Shown in pieces: positions 5,970 through 11,016 of a DNA stretch of 11,016 bases. The DNA is taken from assembly GCA_035645555.1 (NCBI GenBank), contig DASQMI010000036.1, forward strand, positions 1 to 11,016, given 5' to 3'. Position 1 is the first letter of the stretch. Every line of letters starts with the position of its first letter. Below the pieces are notes generated by a model. It saw only the letters and a program-made list of their open reading frames with translations. It was not told the DNA's origin and did no database searches. A program made the translations under genes and the position numbers. The DNA is from Lysobacter_F sp035645555 (GTDB lineage Bacteria > Pseudomonadota > Gammaproteobacteria > Xanthomonadales > Xanthomonadaceae).

Positions 5970-6494
5970 ATGATCCGTTCCGCACTTCCGATCGCCCTGC
6001 TCGCCGCGCTCGCGTTCACCGCCTGCAAGCGCGACCAGCCGGCCGACACCCGCGACGCCGGCACCGACACGCCGGCCGCGAGCACGCCCGCCACCGCACC
6101 GGCCACCACCACGCCCGCACCGACCGCGGCACCGGCGGCGAGCGCCACGCCCGCGCAGGTGGTCGCGGTCGAGCTCGGCACCGCGGTGGACGCCAGCAAC
6201 AAGGTGACCGCGGCGGCGACCACGTTCCGGCCCACCGACACCGTCTACGTGTCGGTCGCCACCAGCACGGCCGATCCCGCCGCCAGCATCCCGGCCAAGC
6301 TCGGCGCGCGCTGGACCAAGGACGGGCAGACCGTCCACGAACAGAATCTCGACGTCACGCTCGCCGGCAGTGGGCAGACCGCATTCAAGATCGCCAAGCC
6401 GAGCGGCTTCCCGGCTGGACGCTACCGCGTCGAGATTCTCCTCAACGGACAACCGGTGCAGAGCCGGGAGTTCGAGGTCGCCGCCGGCGGCTGA
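5970..6494 (+). CDS. predicted outer-membrane lipoprotein of unknown function
   Basis: A 174-residue protein starting with a lipoprotein signal (MIRSALPIALLAALAFTAC, lipid-bearing Cys19; residue +2 is Lys, not Asp, so outer-membrane sorting is expected). Residues 20-62 are a low-complexity Ala/Thr/Pro linker. Residues 63-174 form a compact beta-rich domain (VVAVELGTAV, TDTVYVSVAT, GRYRVEILLNGQPVQSREFEV) that looks like an immunoglobulin-like sandwich, a type often found in proteobacterial surface lipoproteins. GGAGA at 5958-5962 is seven bases before the ATG. It follows the LysM gene closely and is ended by a strong terminator. I do not recognise a named family. The phenylalanine at -3 of the lipobox is not the commonest residue but is tolerated. 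Confidence 0.85.
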   Translation: MIRSALPIALLAALAFTACKRDQPADTRDAGTDTPAASTPATAPATTTPAPTAAPAASATPAQVVAVELGTAVDASNKVTAAATTFRPTDTVYVSVATSTADPAASIPAKLGARWTKDGQTVHEQNLDVTLAGSGQTAFKIAKPSGFPAGRYRVEILLNGQPVQSREFEVAAGG

Positions 6495-6517
6495 TCCGCC
6501 GCGGTCGACCGCAGCCG

Positions 6518-6549
6518 AAGGCCCGCACCCGCTGCGGGCCTTTTTCTTT
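6518..6549 (+). terminator. Rho-independent terminator after the lipoprotein gene
   Basis: Stem GGCCCGCA (6520-6527) with TGCGGGCC (6533-6540), loop CCCGC, extended by AA/TT, then TTTTTCTTT. It is a textbook intrinsic terminator, 25 bases after the lipoprotein stop. Confidence 0.95.
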
Positions 6550-6554
6550 GCGCT

Positions 6555-6574
6555 CCCGTGCGCCCCCGCACGGG
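6555..6574. repeat. Second hairpin just after the terminator
   Basis: CCCGTGCG / CGCACGGG, a perfect eight-bp stem with loop CCCC, begins five bases after the terminator's T tract. It has no T run of its own and lies in the upstream region of icd. The role is unknown. Confidence 0.5.
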
Positions 6575-6593
6575 CATCGGCGGTGGCGGCGCT

Positions 6594-6622
6594 TTGCCCG
6601 TCCGTCGACAAACCGCGAAAAT
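6594..6622 (+). promoter_or_regulatory. Weak candidate promoter of icd
   Basis: TTGCCC (6594-6599) and GAAAAT (6617-6622), each four of six to the sigma-70 consensus, are 17 bases apart. This is the most AT-rich spot in the 150 bases between the terminator and icd. It would give a leader of about 70 bases. The match is modest. Confidence 0.3.
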
Positions 6623-6700
6623 GGCCGGCCTCCCATCGCGACCGCGCAGGCGCCCACGCGCCCGGTCCGCGCTGCCCTCCCGCCTTCCCGCGAGCACGCA

Positions 6701-8932
<2,232 letters not shown>

Positions 8933-8950
8933 GCGCCCGCCCCGCCCCCG

Positions 8951-8980
8951 AAGGCCCGCTCCGGCGGGCCTTTCTTTTTT
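8951..8980 (+). terminator. Rho-independent terminator of icd
   Basis: Stem GGCCCGC (8953-8959) with GCGGGCC (8964-8970), loop TCCG, flanked by AA/TT, then a T tract TTTCTTTTTT. It begins 18 bases after the icd stop and shares the 12-base left flank and arm CCGAAGGCCCGC with the terminator at 6518. Confidence 0.96.
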
Positions 8981-9007
8981 CGGCCATCGCGTTTTTCGGC
9001 CATCGCG
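8976..9007. repeat. Perfect 16-bp tandem duplication at the icd terminator
   Basis: The unit TTTTTCGGCCATCGCG occurs at 8976-8991 and again at 8992-9007 without any difference. The first copy begins inside the terminator T tract. The unit was probably duplicated by replication slippage. The region lies between icd and the dehydrogenase gene. Confidence 0.9.
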
Positions 9008-9034
9008 TTGGCGCCGCGCTCGCGCGCCGCTCAC

Positions 9035-9075
9035 CGGGCACGGATCGCGGCCGCGTCAGGATGCGGACGTGCCCG
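9035..9075. repeat. Inverted repeat upstream of the dehydrogenase gene
   Basis: Perfect eight-bp arms CGGGCACG (9035-9042) and CGTGCCCG (9068-9075), with the palindrome CGCGGCCGCG (9046-9055) between them. It ends seven bases before the Shine-Dalgarno GGAGG (9082-9086). It may be leader structure or an operator, or chance in GC-rich DNA. No clear promoter was found in 9008-9091, though one is required because a terminator separates this gene from icd. Confidence 0.35.
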
Positions 9076-9091
9076 CCACCCGGAGGCGACA

Positions 9092-10102
9092 ATGGACCCG
9101 CGCATCCCCACTGCGGTGACACGGCTGTGGCGCCTCCTGCTCGTCGCCTGCCTGTGCACGCTCACCGCCTGCGCGACCACCGGCGGCGACGGGCTGCGCG
9201 GCAAGGTGGTGGTGCTGACCGGCGCGTCGAGCGGCTTCGGCCGCGCGGTCGCGCTGAAGGCGGCCGACCGCGGCGCGACCGTGGTGCTGGCGGCGCGACG
9301 CGCCGACGTGCTGCAGCAGCTGGAGCGCGAGATCGCCGCACGCGGAGGGCGCGCGCTGGCGGTGCCCACCGACGTCGCCCGCGAGGAGGATATGGCGCGA
9401 CTGGCGGAAACCGCGTTGGCGCGCTACGGCCGCATCGACGTGTGGGTCAACAACGCAGGCGTCGGTGCGCTCGGCGCATTCGACCAGGTGCCGCTCGCCG
9501 ACCACCGCCGCATCATCGACGTCAACGTCGGCGGCGTGCTGATCGGCAGCCACGTCGCGTTGCGCCAGTTCCGCCGCCAGGGCGCCGGCACACTGGTCAA
9601 CATCGGCTCGGTCACCAGCAAGGTGCCGCAGCCGTACTACGCCAGCTACACCGCCTCCAAGCACGCCGTGCTCGGCTTCGGCTTGGCGCTGCACCAGGAA
9701 CTGCGGCTGCAGAAGGCGCGCGGCATCCGCGTCGCTACCGTGCTGCCGTTCGCCGCCGACACGCCGTTCTGGGACCACGCCGCCACCTACAACGGCCGCG
9801 CGCCGCGGATGGTGCTGATGGACACCGCCGACGAGGTGGCGGAGGCGATCGTGGCGACCATGCTGCGGCCGCGGAAGCAGGTTAGCGTCGGCTTCAAGGC
9901 CAAGCTGGCGGTGCTGGCCCACCAGCTCGCGCCGGCGCCGAGCCAGTACCTGATCGGTGAGGTGATGCAGGCGGTGCAGTCGCGCGCGCCGCCGGCCGCC
10001 CCGACCGCGGGCGCCGTGCACACGCCGGTCCCGCAGGGGACCGGCAGCGAGGGCGGCCACCGCGGCTGGCTGCGTCGCGAGGGGCGGCGGCCGCCGCGCT
10101 AA
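9092..10102 (+). CDS. short-chain dehydrogenase/reductase with lipoprotein signal
   Basis: A 336-residue protein. Residues 1-27 form a basic n-region, a hydrophobic stretch and a consensus lipobox LTAC (24-27; +2 is Ala), so a diacylated, exported protein is predicted. Residues 36 to about 260 are a classical SDR domain: TGASSGFG (43-50) for the dinucleotide, AARR (67-70), whose arginines suggest NADP(H), NNAG (120-123), Asn145, Ser173 and YTASK (Tyr186, Lys190). The whole catalytic set is intact. The tail from about 298 is Pro/Gly/Arg-rich and basic. The start is well supported: GGAGG at 9082-9086 with a five-base gap, and no later Met precedes the Rossmann motif. The substrate is unknown. 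The predicted location conflicts with the need for NADP(H), which is cytoplasmic. The gene is convergent with the 75-residue gene, with a seven-base gap. Confidence 0.9.
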   Translation: MDPRIPTAVTRLWRLLLVACLCTLTACATTGGDGLRGKVVVLTGASSGFGRAVALKAADRGATVVLAARRADVLQQLEREIAARGGRALAVPTDVAREEDMARLAETALARYGRIDVWVNNAGVGALGAFDQVPLADHRRIIDVNVGGVLIGSHVALRQFRRQGAGTLVNIGSVTSKVPQPYYASYTASKHAVLGFGLALHQELRLQKARGIRVATVLPFAADTPFWDHAATYNGRAPRMVLMDTADEVAEAIVATMLRPRKQVSVGFKAKLAVLAHQLAPAPSQYLIGEVMQAVQSRAPPAAPTAGAVHTPVPQGTGSEGGHRGWLRREGRRPPR

Positions 10103-10109
10103 CCGGACG

Positions 10110-10337
10110 TCAGCAGCGGCCGGCGGCGGTGCCGGCGTCGAGTTCCGGCAACTCAAGCGGTTCCTCGACGTCGTACGGCCGGTTGGGGTGCATCGGGCGC
10201 CCGCCGAGCAGCACCAGCGAGCGCAGCGCCGCGCCGAGGCCGGCGGCCGGGACCGGCGCCGGCGCGCAGGTCGGCTCCAGGTCGTCCGGCCGGGTGAAGT
10301 GACCGTGCAGGAACAGCAGGCCCTGGTACAGGTTCAT
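10110..10337 (-). CDS. small protein of unknown function, divergent from LysR gene
   Basis: A 75-residue protein that I do not recognise. It begins MNLYQGLLFLHGHFTRPDDL, continues with a Pro/Ala-rich middle and LRSLVLLGGRPMHPNRPYDV, and ends with an acidic stretch VEEPLELPELDAG. No signal peptide, transmembrane helix or known motif is evident; two cysteines (one at the end) are present. It is probably a real gene: all but four sense codons end in G or C, as in its neighbours; GGAG lies seven bases before the ATG on the minus strand; and it is divergent from a LysR regulator, the usual position of such a regulator's target. An in-frame ATG at 10397 would add 20 residues, but it has no such RBS and lies within the repeat region. 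Confidence 0.7.
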   Translation of the reverse strand: MNLYQGLLFLHGHFTRPDDLEPTCAPAPVPAAGLGAALRSLVLLGGRPMHPNRPYDVEEPLELPELDAGTAAGRC

Positions 10338-10382
10338 GGCATCGCTCCGGTGCGGGCCGCGCCCGCGCTTGTTGAATGGAGC

Positions 10383-10433
10383 GCAAGTTAGGCGCAAGCT
10401 TGCCCGGCAAAAAGCGACAACTTTGCAAGCTAG
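10383..10433. promoter_or_regulatory. Candidate LysR operator: three GCAAGYTWG repeats
   Basis: GCAAGTTAG (10383-10391), GCAAGCTTG (10394-10402) and GCAAGCTAG (10425-10433) occur in the 117-base divergent region between the 75-residue gene and the LysR gene. Copy starts are 11 and 31 bases apart, close to one and three helical turns. The middle copy is part of the full palindrome GCAAGCTTGC (10394-10403). Such phased sites fit the multi-site binding of LysR-type tetramers. I could not place either core promoter with confidence. Confidence 0.5.
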
Positions 10434-10454
10434 CCTTCGATTTCATTCAAGACG

Positions 10455-11016
10455 ATGCAACGCCCCCCGCTGCATGCCCTGATCGGCTTCGCCGCCGCCG
10501 CGCGCAGCGGCAACCTGACCCGTGCGGCCGAGGGGCTCAACCTCACCGTCAGCGCGCTCAGCCACCAGATCCGCACGCTCGAGGAGCGCCTGGGCCGGCG
10601 GCTGTTCGAGCGCCGGCCGCGCGGCGTCAGCCTCACCCCGGACGGGGCGCGCCTGCTGGAGCGCATCGCCCCGCACCTGGACGCGCTGGAGCATGCGCTG
10701 CGGCCGTTCAGTCCGCGCCGCGACGAGGTGCTGACGATCAGCCTGCTGGCATCGATGGCCTCGGCCTGGCTGGTGCCGCGGCTGGGCGGCTTCCTCGCCC
10801 AGCACCCGCAGATCGAAGTCAACCTGCTGTCCAGCGCGGCGCTGGTGGATTTCGATCGCGAGACCGGGGTCGACGGCGCGCTGCGCAGCGGGCGCGGCCG
10901 CTGGCCGGGGCTGGTGGTCGAGCATCTGTTCGAGGAGACGCTGGCGCCGGTGGCCAGCCCCGCGCTGGTCGAACGTATGGGCGGGATGCCGGCCACACTC
11001 GCCGAACTGGGGCGCT
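10455..11016 (+). CDS. LysR-type transcriptional regulator (GcvA-like), 3' end cut off
   Basis: The reading frame is open from the ATG at 10455 to the window end (187 codons plus one base), so about 60 percent of a typical 300-residue LysR protein is seen. Residues 1-62 form the winged helix-turn-helix DNA-binding domain: LHALIGFAAAARSGNLTRAAEGLNL, then TVSALSHQIRTLEERLGRRLFER and GVSLTPDGARLL. The linker helix follows, and the effector domain begins near residue 90 (EVLTISLLASMASAWLVPRL). The ALSHQIRTLE recognition helix and the overall order resemble the GcvA branch. The Shine-Dalgarno is poor. Position and phased repeats upstream suggest control of itself and of the divergent 75-residue gene. 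The ligand is unknown. Confidence 0.93.
   Translation, partial: MQRPPLHALIGFAAAARSGNLTRAAEGLNLTVSALSHQIRTLEERLGRRLFERRPRGVSLTPDGARLLERIAPHLDALEHALRPFSPRRDEVLTISLLASMASAWLVPRLGGFLAQHPQIEVNLLSSAALVDFDRETGVDGALRSGRGRWPGLVVEHLFEETLAPVASPALVERMGGMPATLAELGR

Noticed and set aside
6060..6160. Repetitive-looking Ala/Thr/Pro DNA in the lipoprotein gene
   Set aside because: It is an irregular low-complexity linker with no exact repeat unit, common behind lipoprotein anchors.
6548..6700. N-terminal extension of icd
   Set aside because: The frame is open but starts just after a strong terminator and gives an Arg/Pro-rich peptide unlike the family; the known N-terminus fits the ATG at 6701.
10188..10391. 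Plus-strand 67-codon open frame opposite the small minus-strand gene
   Set aside because: Weak codon bias, no RBS, and it crosses the divergent regulatory region. The minus-strand frame is better supported.

Overview
The window looks like ordinary chromosome from a very GC-rich gammaproteobacterium, most plausibly the Xanthomonadaceae/Lysobacteraceae (Lysobacter or Luteimonas-like). This is inferred from the codon use (third positions almost all G or C), a monomeric NADP isocitrate dehydrogenase, a two-module QueF, a ZapE homologue and the gene style. No taxonomic search was possible. I see no rRNA, tRNA, CRISPR array, transposase, phage gene or composition break. The window is cut through a gene at each end.

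Layout, left to right: the last 25 codons of a small c-type cytochrome and its strong terminator (1-124); a two-gene unit of an alpha/beta hydrolase overlapped by the cell-division ATPase zapE (182-1940); a secreted Spy/CpxP-like protein with a histidine-rich tail (1981-2544); a secreted M20 amidohydrolase (2675-3991), convergent with a glutathione S-transferase-like gene (3998-4639, minus). The latter is divergent from queF (4761-5567), which makes preQ1 for queuosine tRNA modification. Next come a small LysM protein and a lipoprotein, probably one transcript (5637-6494), closed by a strong terminator; then monomeric icd (6701-8932) with its own strong terminator; then a short-chain dehydrogenase carrying a lipoprotein signal (9092-10102), convergent with an unrecognised 75-residue gene (10110-10337, minus). 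That gene is divergent from a LysR-type regulator that runs off the end (10455-11016).

Most genes are unrelated housekeeping functions, each with its own control. The points most worth following are: (i) the dehydrogenase whose start and signal sequence predict export as a lipoprotein, at odds with its cofactor chemistry; (ii) the divergent LysR/75-residue pair, whose intergenic region carries three helically spaced copies of GCAAGYTWG, a candidate regulator/target module; (iii) two genes (hydrolase and queF) with a -10-like box exactly six bases before the ATG and no ribosome binding site, pointing to leaderless mRNAs; (iv) a LysM mini-protein with a duplicated N-terminal motif and an SD-overlapping dyad. 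I found no clear multi-gene novel defence or biosynthetic system.
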